A stretch of DNA of 64,000 bases from Lachnospiraceae bacterium (GTDB lineage: Bacteria; Bacillota; Clostridia; Lachnospirales; Lachnospiraceae): NCBI GenBank assembly GCA_024687125.1, contig JAILFA010000118.1, positions 1-64,000 of the forward strand, written 5' to 3'. The notes beneath the pieces are model-generated. The model saw only the letters and a list, made by a program, of their open reading frames with translations, was not told the origin of the DNA and did not search any database. The translations under genes were made by a program, and so were the position numbers. Positions 25,456-34,891 of this stretch are shown here, piece by piece (the first letter of the stretch is position 1; every line of letters begins with the position of its first letter).

Positions 25456-26772
25456 ATGGCAAATCTAACTTTTTCAGGTGGGATCCATCCTTACGAGGGC
25501 AAGGAACTCTCCAAGGACAAACCCATCAAAACCATTCTGCCGGGGAATGAGCTCGTATACCCGGTCTCACAGCACATCGGCGCGCCGGCTAAACCCATCG
25601 TAAACAAGGGGGATCATGTTCTGGTCGGAACAAAGATCGCAGAAGCAGGCGGCTTTGTCTCGGCGCCCATCTATTCAACGGTATCGGGGACGGTCAAGGG
25701 GATCGAAAAACGACGTGTCGTCACCGGTGCCATGATCGATTCGATCATCGTGGAGAACGACGGCCTGTACGAGGAGGTGGAATGGGTTCGCCCCAAGCCT
25801 CTCGATGAACTCACTGTCGAGGAAAAGATCGCTCTGATCCGTGAGGCGGGCGTCGTCGGCATGGGCGGCGCGGGATTCCCCACGGCTGTCAAGCTCGCTC
25901 CCAAGGAGCCCGACAAGATCGATTACGTGATCGCCAACTGCTCGGAGTGCGAACCGTATCTGACTTCGGACTACCGCCGCATGATCGAGGAGCCGGAGCT
26001 CCTGGTCGGGGGTCTGAGGATCGCTGTGAGCCTGTTCCCTCACGCGCGCGGGATCCTGGCTGTCGAAGACAATAAAAAGGACGCTGCGGCGATCCTGCAG
26101 AAGATCGTTGCGGATGATCCGCTGATCGATGTCAAGATCGTGCAGACCAAATATCCGGAGGGCGCGGAGCGCATGCTGATCTACGCCTGCACCGGCAGAC
26201 AGATCAATTCTTCGATGCTTCCCGCGGATGCCGGCTGCATCGTGGACAATGTCGATACCCTCTGCGCCGTGAACCGTGCAGTGACGGAGGGCCGTCCGCT
26301 GATGGAGCGCATCGTCACGATCACCGGTGACGCGATCACGGATCCCTGCAACTACAAGGTCCGGATCGGCATGAACTACCGGGATCTCATTGAGGATGCC
26401 GGCGGCTTTGTAACGGAGCCCGCCAAGATCATTTCCGGCGGCCCGATGATGGGCTTTGCCATCTTTGATCTGGATGTGCCGACGACCAAGACCGCGTCCG
26501 CGATCACGTGCCTTACCAAAGACGCTGTGGCGGAGTTGGAGCCGAGCGCCTGCATCAACTGTGCAAAGTGCGTCGAGGTCTGTCCGGAGCGCCTGATCCC
26601 CAAGAACCTCGCGGATGCGGTGGAAAACGGCCAGGAGGAGCGGTTCCTCGCCGAGTACGGCATGGAGTGCTGCGAATGCGGCTGCTGCAGTTATATCTGC
26701 CCGGCGCGCAGGCAGCTTACGCAGCTTATCAAAGGAATGCGCAAGATCCAGCTTGCGAAGAGGAGGAAATAA
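25456..26772 (+). CDS. rnfC: Rnf complex subunit C (NADH-binding, iron-sulfur)
   Basis: A 438-residue peripheral subunit of the ferredoxin:NAD oxidoreductase. The flavin/NADH loop GVVGMGGAGFPTAVKL is at about residue 133-148. Two cysteine clusters near the C-terminus bind [4Fe-4S]: CINCAKCVEVCPERL and CCECGCCSYICPARRQ. The N-terminus (GGIHPYEGKELSKDKPI) is typical. This subunit hands electrons to NAD. It leads the operon rnfCDGEAB with gaps or overlaps of at most 18 bp. The start follows GAGGTAGGAG. Confidence 0.97.
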   Translation: MANLTFSGGIHPYEGKELSKDKPIKTILPGNELVYPVSQHIGAPAKPIVNKGDHVLVGTKIAEAGGFVSAPIYSTVSGTVKGIEKRRVVTGAMIDSIIVENDGLYEEVEWVRPKPLDELTVEEKIALIREAGVVGMGGAGFPTAVKLAPKEPDKIDYVIANCSECEPYLTSDYRRMIEEPELLVGGLRIAVSLFPHARGILAVEDNKKDAAAILQKIVADDPLIDVKIVQTKYPEGAERMLIYACTGRQINSSMLPADAGCIVDNVDTLCAVNRAVTEGRPLMERIVTITGDAITDPCNYKVRIGMNYRDLIEDAGGFVTEPAKIISGGPMMGFAIFDLDVPTTKTASAITCLTKDAVAELEPSACINCAKCVEVCPERLIPKNLADAVENGQEERFLAEYGMECCECGCCSYICPARRQLTQLIKGMRKIQLAKRRK

Positions 26773-26778
26773 AAGGCA

Positions 26779-27762
26779 ATGAGTGAAGAAAACGCAAAAA
26801 TGAGAAGGGTCTCCTCCAACCCGCATGTGCGGAGCGCGGTGACAACTTCCAACATCATGTTCTGGGTGACGGTTTCCCTCCTGCCTGCCGCGGGATTCGG
26901 CATCTACCGTTTCGGGATCAACGCCCTGATCATCCTGCTTCTGTCAGTGGCATCCACTGTCGGAACGGAGTTCCTCTATGAAAAACTGATGAAGAAGCCT
27001 GTGACCATCGGTGATTTTTCCGCTGTCGTTACGGGGCTCCTGCTCGGGATGAACCTGCCGAGCACAGTCATCTGGTATATCCCCGTGCTGGGCGGCATCT
27101 TCGCGATCTTCATCGTCAAGATGCTCTTCGGCGGATTGGGACAGAACTTCATGAACCCGGCGCTCGGCGCGAGGTGCTTCCTGCTGATCTCGTTTCCGGC
27201 CGCGATGACAAATTTCCCGCTGGACGCTGTCTCTTCCGCGACACCGCTTGCGGCGCTCAAGAACGGGGAACCGGTCAATGTCCTGAACATGGTGACCGGC
27301 AATATCTCCGGTACGATCGGTGAGACCTCGATGATCTGCATCGTCATCGGCGCCTGCATCCTGATCCTTCTTGGCATCATCGATCTGAAGATACCGGGCA
27401 GCTACATCGTTTCCTTTGCCCTCTTTGTCGTGATCGTGCAGCTTATACGCGGCAACGGCTTTAACTCGGCCTATCTCTCCGCACAGCTTGCGGGCGGCGG
27501 CCTCATGCTCGGCGCGTTCTTCATGGCGACGGACTATGTGACCAGTCCGATCACGGCCTCCGGCAAGATCCTCTACGGTATCTTCCTGGGGATCATGACC
27601 GGTATCTTCCGTATGTTCGGCACGGCGGCCGAGGGTGTTTCCTATGCGATCATCCTGGGCAACCTGCTGGTGCCGCTGATCGAAAAGATCACGCTGCCCC
27701 GGGCATTCGGCATCCCCAAACCGGTCAGGGAAAAGCACGGAAAGGAGGCGGATAAGGCATGA
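26779..27762 (+). CDS. rnfD: Rnf complex membrane subunit D
   Basis: A 327-residue polytopic membrane protein of the NqrB/RnfD family with about nine hydrophobic segments. A covalent FMN site is suggested by SSATPLAALKNGE near residue 153, where the threonine of S-x-A-T carries FMN in the family. FLLGMNLP-like and GARCFLLISFPA segments line the membrane core. It moves ions across the membrane in the complex. It starts 6 bp after rnfC and overlaps rnfG by 4 bp. Confidence 0.96.
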   Translation: MSEENAKMRRVSSNPHVRSAVTTSNIMFWVTVSLLPAAGFGIYRFGINALIILLLSVASTVGTEFLYEKLMKKPVTIGDFSAVVTGLLLGMNLPSTVIWYIPVLGGIFAIFIVKMLFGGLGQNFMNPALGARCFLLISFPAAMTNFPLDAVSSATPLAALKNGEPVNVLNMVTGNISGTIGETSMICIVIGACILILLGIIDLKIPGSYIVSFALFVVIVQLIRGNGFNSAYLSAQLAGGGLMLGAFFMATDYVTSPITASGKILYGIFLGIMTGIFRMFGTAAEGVSYAIILGNLLVPLIEKITLPRAFGIPKPVREKHGKEADKA

Positions 27763-28364
27763 AAGACACGATCAAGAACGCACTCATCCTTTTCGTGATC
27801 ACGCTGGTTGCCGGCGCGCTCCTGGGGATCGTCTACGAGGTGACCAAGGAGCCGATCCGTCAGCAGAAGGAGATCGCGGAGCAGAAAGCAAATCAGGAGG
27901 TTTTCCCCGGCGCGGAGTTCACGGATTTCGCGGGCTTTGACAGCGCGGCCGCGGCAGCGGTCCTCGCGGGACATGAGGAGTATGCCAAGGTTACCATTGA
28001 TTCCGTCAAGGTGGCACAGGTTTCCGGCGCGGATGCCGGCTATGTTATCCAGATCACATCCATGGGCTACGGTGACAACATCACCTTTACACTGGGACTT
28101 ACCAACGACGGCCTGGTCGGCGGCATCTCCCTGATCTCCATCAACGAGACGCCCGGTCTGGGCATGAACGCCGGCAAGGTACTGGTGCCGCAGTTTGACG
28201 ATGTCCCCGTTCCTGCTGATCAGTTCAGCGTCATCAAGACGACGGATAATCTCACCGAGACGATCGACGCGATCTCGGGAGCGACGATCACTTCGCGGGC
28301 CGTTACCAACGGTGTGAACGCAGGGCTTGAATACTACGAGCAGATCCTGAAGGAGGTGTCATAA
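27759..28364 (+). CDS. rnfG: Rnf complex subunit G (covalent FMN)
   Basis: A 201-residue subunit with one N-terminal membrane helix (about 7-26) and an extracytoplasmic FMN-binding domain. The flavin attachment motif SGATITSRAVTNGV is near residue 170, the threonine being the covalent site. The domain resembles NqrC. ISINETPGLGMNAGK is another family mark. Its start overlaps the rnfD stop and its stop overlaps rnfE. Confidence 0.95.
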   Translation: MKDTIKNALILFVITLVAGALLGIVYEVTKEPIRQQKEIAEQKANQEVFPGAEFTDFAGFDSAAAAAVLAGHEEYAKVTIDSVKVAQVSGADAGYVIQITSMGYGDNITFTLGLTNDGLVGGISLISINETPGLGMNAGKVLVPQFDDVPVPADQFSVIKTTDNLTETIDAISGATITSRAVTNGVNAGLEYYEQILKEVS

Positions 28365-29131
28365 TGGCAGAAGATGTGAAAAAGGGCGCCCTGGGGCTCC
28401 CGTCAGACACCCCGCGCGAGCGGTTCTTCAACGGACTTCTTGCGGAGAACCCGACACTGGTACTGATGCTGGGCATGTGCCCCACGCTGGCCGTCACGAC
28501 GTCGGCCACCAACGGCCTGACCATGGGTCTTGCGACAACCGTGGTTCTTGCACTTTCCAACCTGATGATCTCGTTATTGCGCAAGGTCATTCCGGACACG
28601 GTGCGTATCCCCGCGTTCATTGTCGTCATCGCTTCGTTCGTGACGCTGGTACAGCTGATCCTGCAGGCCTACCTGCCGGCGCTCAATGATGCGCTCGGCG
28701 TGTATATCCCGCTGATCGTCGTCAACTGTATCATCTTCGGCCGCGCGGAAGCCTATGCTTCCAAGCACGGTGCGATCCCCGCTCTGTTCGACGGTCTGGG
28801 CATGGGACTCGGTTTCACCTGCGCCATCACGGTCATCGGTTTCTTCCGTGAGTTCATCGGCGCCGGGACGGCCTTCGGCGTACAGCTCCTCGGTGAGGGG
28901 ACCGTGATCCCGGGACCGGTGGGAGAGTTCTTTGCTATGTATAAGCCGATCTCCATCTTTATCATGCAGTCCGGTGCCTTCTTTGTCCTGGCGTTCCTGA
29001 TCGCGGGCATGAACAGGATCAAGCGCAGACAGGCGGAAAAAGGCAGGGATGTATCCGCTTTCCGGGATACAGAGGATACGGATTCGCTGGTGGAAGCACC
29101 GGCGTCCGCGGAGGGAGGTGAGAACGCATGA
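28364..29131 (+). CDS. rnfE: Rnf complex membrane subunit E
   Basis: A 255-residue NqrD/RnfE-family membrane protein with six spans. The N-terminal FFNGLLAENPTLVLMLGMCP is the hallmark, with the conserved cysteine that helps bind a membrane iron centre. A second copy of the pattern is in VNCIIFGRAEAYASKHG. The C-terminal ~35 residues are charged and probably cytoplasmic, a little longer than usual. It overlaps both neighbours. Confidence 0.95.
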   Translation: MAEDVKKGALGLPSDTPRERFFNGLLAENPTLVLMLGMCPTLAVTTSATNGLTMGLATTVVLALSNLMISLLRKVIPDTVRIPAFIVVIASFVTLVQLILQAYLPALNDALGVYIPLIVVNCIIFGRAEAYASKHGAIPALFDGLGMGLGFTCAITVIGFFREFIGAGTAFGVQLLGEGTVIPGPVGEFFAMYKPISIFIMQSGAFFVLAFLIAGMNRIKRRQAEKGRDVSAFRDTEDTDSLVEAPASAEGGENA

Positions 29132-29715
29132 GCACTACGATCGCGATCCTGTTTTCCATCATGATCACCTCGGCACTGGTCAACAATGTCGTATTGAGCC
29201 AGTTCCTGGGACTGTGCCCGTTCCTGGGCGTTTCGCGCAAGATCAGCTCGGCGGCCGGCATGGGCGGCGCCTGCATCTTTGTTATCACGGTGGCTTCCGC
29301 GGTCTGCGGAGTGATCTACAAGTTCATCCTGCTCCCGCTGGATCTCACCTATCTGCAGACCATCGTCTTCATCCTGGTCATCGCCATGCTGGTGCAGTTT
29401 GTGGAGATGTTCCTGAAGAAATACGTACGCTCGCTCTATCAGGTGCTCGGCGTGTATCTGCCGCTGATCACCACCAACTGCGCGGTGCTCGGTGTTGCGC
29501 TCCTTAATGTGCAGAATGAATACAGCCTCCTCGAGGGCATCGTCTGCGGCTTTGCCACAGCAGTAGGCTTTACGATCGCCATTGTCATTCTGGCGGGCCT
29601 TCGGGAAAAGATGGAGTTTAATGATATCCCGGAATCCTTTAAGGGAATGCCGATGGTACTGCTGACGGCGGGACTGATGGCTATCGCGTTCGTCGGCTTT
29701 TCCGGACTCAGGTGA
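29128..29715 (+). CDS. rnfA: Rnf complex membrane subunit A
   Basis: A 195-residue NqrE/RnfA-family membrane protein with six spans, paired with RnfE. NNVVLSQFLGLCPFLGVS and TTNCAVLGVALLNV carry the two cysteines expected for the intramembrane iron site. Length normal. The start overlaps rnfE by 4 bp and rnfB follows after 18 bp. Confidence 0.96.
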   Translation: MSTTIAILFSIMITSALVNNVVLSQFLGLCPFLGVSRKISSAAGMGGACIFVITVASAVCGVIYKFILLPLDLTYLQTIVFILVIAMLVQFVEMFLKKYVRSLYQVLGVYLPLITTNCAVLGVALLNVQNEYSLLEGIVCGFATAVGFTIAIVILAGLREKMEFNDIPESFKGMPMVLLTAGLMAIAFVGFSGLR

Positions 29716-29733
29716 TATACGCAGGAGGGGGTT

Positions 29734-30534
29734 ATGGTAACAGGCATTTTATTATCGGTTGCGATCGTTGCGGGCGTCGGGATCCTGATCGGTCTGCTGC
29801 TCGGCATCGCATCGAATAAGCTTCATGTTGAAGTGGACGAAAAGGAGGTCGCGGTACTCGCCGCGCTTCCGGGCAATAACTGCGGCGGCTGCGGCTTTCC
29901 GGGATGCTCCGGACTTGCCGCTGCGATCGCCAAGGGGGAAGCACCGGTCGGACAGTGTCCTGTCGGCGGCGAACCGGTAGCCAAAGTGATCGCCGGCATC
30001 ATGGGCGTGGAAGCAGGTGATGAGGCACGTAAGGTCGCCTTTGTTCACTGCTGCGGCGATGCGGACAGCGCATCGGTCAAATATGAGTATTACGGGGCGA
30101 TGGACTGCCGCGTGATCGATCAGGTACCCGGCGGCGGTCCCAAGACGTGCGAGTTCGGCTGCCTCGGCGGCGGCACCTGCGTTTCGGTCTGTCCTTTCGA
30201 TGCGATCCACGTGGTAAACGGCATCGCCGTCGTGGACAGGGAGGTCTGCAAGGCCTGCGGTAAATGTGTGGCGATCTGTCCCCGCCATCTGATCACACTG
30301 ATCCCGTATGACGCCGTCCAGGTCGTGACCTGCAGTTCCAAAGACAAGGGCCCTGTGGTGATGAAGGCCTGCAAGACCGGCTGCATCGGCTGCGGCATCT
30401 GTGCAAAGAACTGCCCGGCGGGAGCCGTCACTGTAGAAAACAACGTCGCCGTGATCGATCACGAAAAATGCACGCACTGCGGCCTCTGTGCCGAAAAGTG
30501 CCCGAAGAAGGTGATCCGGAAGGAGATAGTCTGA
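29734..30534 (+). CDS. rnfB: Rnf complex subunit B (ferredoxin-type)
   Basis: A 266-residue iron-sulfur subunit that accepts electrons from ferredoxin. One N-terminal membrane helix (about 4-27) is followed by the CGGCGFPGC motif of the RnfB domain, then cysteine sets in CGKCVAICP, CIGCGICAKNCP and CGLCAEKCPKK. These hold several [4Fe-4S] clusters and form the electron path into the complex. The electron source in this genome is probably the PFOR and ferredoxin encoded at 58.4-62.4 kb. The stop overlaps the next start as TGATG. Confidence 0.96.
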   Translation: MVTGILLSVAIVAGVGILIGLLLGIASNKLHVEVDEKEVAVLAALPGNNCGGCGFPGCSGLAAAIAKGEAPVGQCPVGGEPVAKVIAGIMGVEAGDEARKVAFVHCCGDADSASVKYEYYGAMDCRVIDQVPGGGPKTCEFGCLGGGTCVSVCPFDAIHVVNGIAVVDREVCKACGKCVAICPRHLITLIPYDAVQVVTCSSKDKGPVVMKACKTGCIGCGICAKNCPAGAVTVENNVAVIDHEKCTHCGLCAEKCPKKVIRKEIV

Positions 30535-31055
30535 TGGAGGATATTTTACAGATCGTTGTGATCGTACTGATCATTCTTGCCGTACTGTGCGTAGTTCTTT
30601 TCATCTTTGCCGCCGTAAGGAACCGGCAGAAGCAGACTCTCTCCGCCGACAAGGAAAAGCTCTGGAGGGACCGCAAGCACACGTTTCTGGGACTTCCGCT
30701 CAGCTTCACCGTGTTCCGGCTGACACATGAGCGACTCTTTATCAAGACGGGGTTCTTTACCACCGAGGAAAATGAGGTCCGCCTGTACCGCGTGCTGGAT
30801 ATGCAGCTGCGTGAAACCCTGTGGCAGAAGATCCTCGGGCTCGGGTCGATCGTACTGAAGACATCCGACAAGTCCATGAAGAACTTCACGATCCCGAATG
30901 TGATCCATCCCAGGGATGTCAAGGAGGTACTCTCCACCAATGTGGAGATCCAGCGCAAGCTGAACCGCGTCTCCAACCGCGAGCTCATGAGCTTTGACGA
31001 GGATGATGATCCTGATACCGAAACGGATGAGAATTTCGACGGCGATAACGGCTGA
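30534..31055 (+). CDS. Membrane-anchored PH-like domain protein
   Basis: A 173-residue protein. One N-terminal membrane helix (about 4-27) is followed by a bacterial PH-like (bPH2/DUF304) domain at ~45-140: FTVFRLTHERLFIKTGFFTT, EVRLYRVLDMQLRETLWQKI and GSIVLKT. The C-terminus is acidic. Such proteins often sit at membranes, with unknown ligands. The ATG at 30534 is chosen because it overlaps the rnfB stop (TGATG); the open frame extends further upstream inside rnfB but has no sign of being translated. Co-transcription with rnf is likely, though a role in Rnf is not known. Confidence 0.75.
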   Translation: MEDILQIVVIVLIILAVLCVVLFIFAAVRNRQKQTLSADKEKLWRDRKHTFLGLPLSFTVFRLTHERLFIKTGFFTTEENEVRLYRVLDMQLRETLWQKILGLGSIVLKTSDKSMKNFTIPNVIHPRDVKEVLSTNVEIQRKLNRVSNRELMSFDEDDDPDTETDENFDGDNG

Positions 31056-31072
31056 GAAGCTGACGGGAGCTT

Positions 31073-31789
31073 ATGGCGAGGAAAGGGGCTAAGGAAAAAG
31101 AATTCCAGAAGGCACTTGCCGGGATCGATCTGCCTGTCCTGACACTGGATAACCGGTGGCACAAACTGTTCACACAGCGGGCAAAGACACCGGAGATCGA
31201 AGCGCTTGTGGATGAGATCAGCGCGCTCATGGCCAGACGTGCCCAACTCCGCGATGAGGAGCGCAAGGTCAAGGCGCTCAAAAAGAAGCTCATGGGTGAG
31301 ATCATGGGGCTCAGAGACCGTGTCTTCAAGGAGGGTGAAAACTCTCCGGCCGCCAAAGAGCTCGACGATCACACACGCCTGATCAATGACTGCAATGCCC
31401 GGATCGAGGCGTATCAGGATGAGCAGATCGATCTGCCCAGAGAGATCTATCAGAAGAATCTCCGGCTCATGATCCTCTCGATGAACATCTGCTATGAAAA
31501 GCTGCACGCGAACAGCGAAGTGATCGAGGAGATCGATGAATGGATCTCAAAGGTCCGCGTACAGCTCAAGAAGCAGGTCATTAAGAAACAGGAGAAGGAG
31601 ATCGAGAATTTCAATCTCTATTCCTATATGCATCAGATCTTCGGCGCCGAGGTCATGGAGATCTTTGATATCAACTATGACCCTGAAAAGCAGCATCCGA
31701 TCCGGACGATGGATATCAATTCCAGGGCAGGCGTGCTCAATGACGGGGACATCAAAGGGCGTACGGCCCCGCCTCCGGGAAAGAGATAG
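31073..31789 (+). CDS. Coiled-coil protein of unknown function
   Basis: A 238-residue soluble protein rich in lysine and glutamate. Long helical stretches at about 40-90 (IEALVDEISALMARRAQLRDE) and 135-185 look like coiled coils. The C-terminal 50 residues are less charged and proline-rich (GRTAPPPGKR). No membrane segment, signal peptide or enzyme motif was found. It lies 17 bp after the PH-domain gene and 11 bp before nnr in a run of genes on the same strand. I do not recognise the family. Confidence 0.65.
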   Translation: MARKGAKEKEFQKALAGIDLPVLTLDNRWHKLFTQRAKTPEIEALVDEISALMARRAQLRDEERKVKALKKKLMGEIMGLRDRVFKEGENSPAAKELDDHTRLINDCNARIEAYQDEQIDLPREIYQKNLRLMILSMNICYEKLHANSEVIEEIDEWISKVRVQLKKQVIKKQEKEIENFNLYSYMHQIFGAEVMEIFDINYDPEKQHPIRTMDINSRAGVLNDGDIKGRTAPPPGKR

Positions 31790-31800
31790 AGGGTACAGGC

Positions 31801-33390
31801 ATGGAGTACATCGTAAGTACAGAGGAAATGCGTTTGGCGGACAGAAACACATCCGCCATTTTTGGACTTTCGGAGATGGTGCTGATGGAGCGGGCGGCGC
31901 TCGCCTGTGTCAGCGTCCTGACGGACCGTTTCATGGCAGGGCGGGATATGTCCGTAAGCCCTCTCGGCGTTCTGATCTTTGCCGGGAGCGGCGGCAACGG
32001 CGGGGACGGTATCGCAGTGGCAAGGCTTCTGCACCAGCGCGGCTGTCAGGTACTTCTCGTGACCGTCGGCGAGATCGACAGGTTCAGCGAGATCGCGACA
32101 AAGCAGCTGGAGATCGCGATGAAGTACGAGGTTCCTATGATCCGTATGCGCGAGGCTTCGGAGGCAGAGGCGGTACGGATCATCGCGGAGCGCCGGTTCG
32201 ACGTCATCGTGGACGCGATCTTCGGGATCGGTGTTTCACGGCCGCTGTCCGGGGTTCATGCCGCTGCGGTGGCAATGATCCAGCACTTAAGGAGTATTGA
32301 GGTCGGGCGTCCGGCGGTCGTTTCGATCGATATGCCTTCCGGGATCCATACGGACACCGGGGAGGTGTGCGGTATCGCCGTGCAGGCTGACCTGACAGTC
32401 ACAATGAATCACAAAAAGCTCGGTCTGGTGCTCTATCCGGGAGCGGTTCACGCCGGGGAGATCGTCGTGGCCGACGTCGGGATCACGGCGGAGAGCTTTG
32501 CCGATCAGGCGCCCGCTGTCCGCGCTTACTGCGAGAACCCCTCCGATCTTTTACCCGCCAGAAATCCGGCCGGCAACAAGGGGACCTTTGGGAAACTCCT
32601 GATCGTCGCCGGGAACACTTCCATCGGAGGTGCACCGATTCTGGCGGCCCGCGCGGCTTTTGCGGCCGGCGCCGGCATGGTCCGTGTCTTTACGGCGGCT
32701 GCCAACCGAATTCCGCTGCTGAACGCCTGCCCCGAGGCTCTGATCGACACCTGGGAGGAGACGGACGAACCCGCGGAGGTGGCGGCGGCACTTCAGAGAG
32801 CGCTCGCCTGGTCGAACGCCTGCGTGATCGGACCGGGGATCGGAACCGGGGAAACCGCAGCCTGCATGCTGAAGACTGTTCTGGAAAACGGCAGTCTGCC
32901 GCTGATCATCGATGCCGACGGCTGTAATCTGATCGCTGAAGACCCCTGGGTCCGCGAGGCACTGAAGTCGTATTCGCAGGACGGGGATATCTGGCCGGTG
33001 CTGACGCCGCATCCCGGAGAGTTTGCGGGACTGGCCGGTCTTGAGAACGCGCAGGTGAGAAAGAACCTGCTCACAGCGCCCAAGGAGCTTGCGGATGAGC
33101 TGAACTGCACCGTGCTGTGCAAGGATGCGCGAAGCATCACAGCACAGGCGGGAGAGGACGCGCAGATCCTGAACCTTTCCGGCAACTGCGGTATGGCGAC
33201 CGCGGGGAGCGGGGATGTCCTTTCCGGCATCGCCGGGGCACTCGCCTGCGCCGGCATGGGAGCGATGGAAACGGCATCGGTCGCGGCTTATCTGCACGGC
33301 CTTGCCGGCGACCGGGCGGCAAAGAACCTGGGGACCAGAAGCATGACCGCCATGGATGAGGTATCGGGCCTCAGGGAGCTTCTCGTATGA
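31801..33390 (+). CDS. nnr: Bifunctional NAD(P)H-hydrate epimerase / ADP-dependent dehydratase
   Basis: A 529-residue fused repair enzyme. The N-terminal NnrE/YjeF epimerase domain (~1-220) shows AGSGGNGGDGIAVARLL and IDMPSGIHTDTGEV. The C-terminal NnrD dehydratase domain (~240-525) shows NKGTFGKLLIVAGN, LTPHPGEFAGL and GNCGMATAGSGDVLSGIAGAL. Together they restore damaged NADHX and NADPHX to normal coenzymes. The gene overlaps alr by 4 bp. An NAD-repair enzyme fits a genome with heavy NAD(P) traffic through Rnf. Confidence 0.95.
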   Translation: MEYIVSTEEMRLADRNTSAIFGLSEMVLMERAALACVSVLTDRFMAGRDMSVSPLGVLIFAGSGGNGGDGIAVARLLHQRGCQVLLVTVGEIDRFSEIATKQLEIAMKYEVPMIRMREASEAEAVRIIAERRFDVIVDAIFGIGVSRPLSGVHAAAVAMIQHLRSIEVGRPAVVSIDMPSGIHTDTGEVCGIAVQADLTVTMNHKKLGLVLYPGAVHAGEIVVADVGITAESFADQAPAVRAYCENPSDLLPARNPAGNKGTFGKLLIVAGNTSIGGAPILAARAAFAAGAGMVRVFTAAANRIPLLNACPEALIDTWEETDEPAEVAAALQRALAWSNACVIGPGIGTGETAACMLKTVLENGSLPLIIDADGCNLIAEDPWVREALKSYSQDGDIWPVLTPHPGEFAGLAGLENAQVRKNLLTAPKELADELNCTVLCKDARSITAQAGEDAQILNLSGNCGMATAGSGDVLSGIAGALACAGMGAMETASVAAYLHGLAGDRAAKNLGTRSMTAMDEVSGLRELLV

Positions 33391-34532
33391 AAAAGTATCT
33401 GGAACGTACGGCGCGCGCCGCCGTCTATGTGCATATCGACCGGCTGATCCACAATCTCCGCGCAATGAAAGAGATCCTGCCCGGAAAGACGAAGCTTGTC
33501 GCCGTGCTCAAGGCCAACGGATACGGCCACGGTGCTTCGGCGATCGCACATGCGCTGGAGAGCGAGCCGGGTATCTGGGGCTATGCGCTGGCGACGGCTG
33601 AGGAAGCGATCGCGCTTCGGGACGCCGGGATCCGCAAGCCTTTGATGATCCTCGGATACACCTGGGAGTATGCCTATGAGTCGCTGATCGACCGGGAGAT
33701 CCGCATGGCGGTCTTTCGCGAGGACACACTGGAGGCACTGTCGGCTGCTTCGGAGCGTGTCGGCAAAAACGCGCTCATCCATATTCCCGTGGACACCGGC
33801 ATGAGCCGCATCGGCGTCTGGCCGGATGAGCGGGGACTGGATTATGTGCGCAGGGCGTGGTCGATGAAAGGTGTCGAGGTCGAAGGACTTTTTACGCATT
33901 TTGCCCGTGCGGACGAAAAGGACCTGTCATATGCGAGAGGGCAGCTTCAGTCGTTTGTTTCCTTTGCGGAGAGCCTGAAGCAGGAAGGGATCGATATCCC
34001 TCTGGTGCACTGCGACAACAGTGCCGGCATGCTGGTGCTTGAGCATGCGCCGATGAACCTGGCGCGTGCCGGCATCACGATGTACGGTCTGTGGCCGTCA
34101 TCGGAGGTGAATCACAGTCTGATCCGACTGCAGCCTGTCCTGGAGTTCAAGAGCCATGTGGTGTGTGTGCGGCAGATCCCGGCCGGGACGGCGGTAAGCT
34201 ACGGCGGCACCTGGGTGAGTGAGCGTCCTACGAACATCGCGACGATCCCGGTCGGATATGCGGACGGCTATCCGCGGAGTCTGTCGGGTGTGGGTGAGGT
34301 CCTGATCCGCGGCGTGCGTGTCCCAATCGTCGGCCGTGTCTGCATGGATCAGATGATGGTCGATGTGACAGACCATCCGGAGATCCGCGAGGACGATGAA
34401 GTGACACTGATCGGCCGGGACGGCAAGGAAGAGATCACCGCCGAAGAACTCGGCGACAGGAGCGGACGGTTCAATTACGAACTGGTCTGCGATATCAGTG
34501 AACGGGTACCGCGGGTGTATGTGAATAACTGA
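33387..34532 (+). CDS. alr: Alanine racemase
   Basis: A 381-residue pyridoxal-phosphate enzyme making D-alanine for peptidoglycan. The PLP lysine is Lys42 (VLKANGYGHGAS), and the catalytic tyrosine is Tyr272 (AGTAVSYGGTW). PVDTGMSRIG and GRVCMDQMMVDVTD are family motifs. The start overlaps the nnr stop (ATGA). The length is normal. The downstream 360 bp change in base composition. Confidence 0.96.
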   Translation: MKKYLERTARAAVYVHIDRLIHNLRAMKEILPGKTKLVAVLKANGYGHGASAIAHALESEPGIWGYALATAEEAIALRDAGIRKPLMILGYTWEYAYESLIDREIRMAVFREDTLEALSAASERVGKNALIHIPVDTGMSRIGVWPDERGLDYVRRAWSMKGVEVEGLFTHFARADEKDLSYARGQLQSFVSFAESLKQEGIDIPLVHCDNSAGMLVLEHAPMNLARAGITMYGLWPSSEVNHSLIRLQPVLEFKSHVVCVRQIPAGTAVSYGGTWVSERPTNIATIPVGYADGYPRSLSGVGEVLIRGVRVPIVGRVCMDQMMVDVTDHPEIREDDEVTLIGRDGKEEITAEELGDRSGRFNYELVCDISERVPRVYVNN

Positions 34533-34891
34533 AACGGTGCAGGACGGGGATAGGATTTCGCGGCCTCCAGTTCATCGATTGCATCCCAAAAACGCGAACC
34601 AGGCATCAAGGGCATTTCTGAACACTCCGACAGCGATTGTTGTGGATTATCAGTGTCGCTCGGAGCTGCTTCCTTTTGAAAGACACTCGGCAGAACAATC
34701 TTAATATGCGTGTCAGAGATTTCAGTTCGAACCAGACACTCATTCCAACGAAGGTATTCATATCGAGTGTCCCGGCCTGCTGATTGCGGCAGGTAGATCC
34801 AAAATGCTGCACAGATTCTGAAACCTGTAATGCATCTGATAAAAAAGCAATAATCAATAATATCGCAAGATAAAAGGTTCGAAGACTCGGA
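34533..34891. other. Intergenic stretch with lower G+C, possible gene relic
   Basis: No convincing gene is complete here. A minus-strand frame (about 34615 down to 34541) reads MPLMPGSRFWDAIDELEAAK and resembles the N-terminus of a small soluble protein family of Firmicutes (FWxxIDEL pattern), then loses similarity. This may be a truncated relic, but the match is short. No terminator is visible after alr. The base composition becomes noticeably lower in G+C here and stays so until about 37 kb. Confidence 0.3.
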
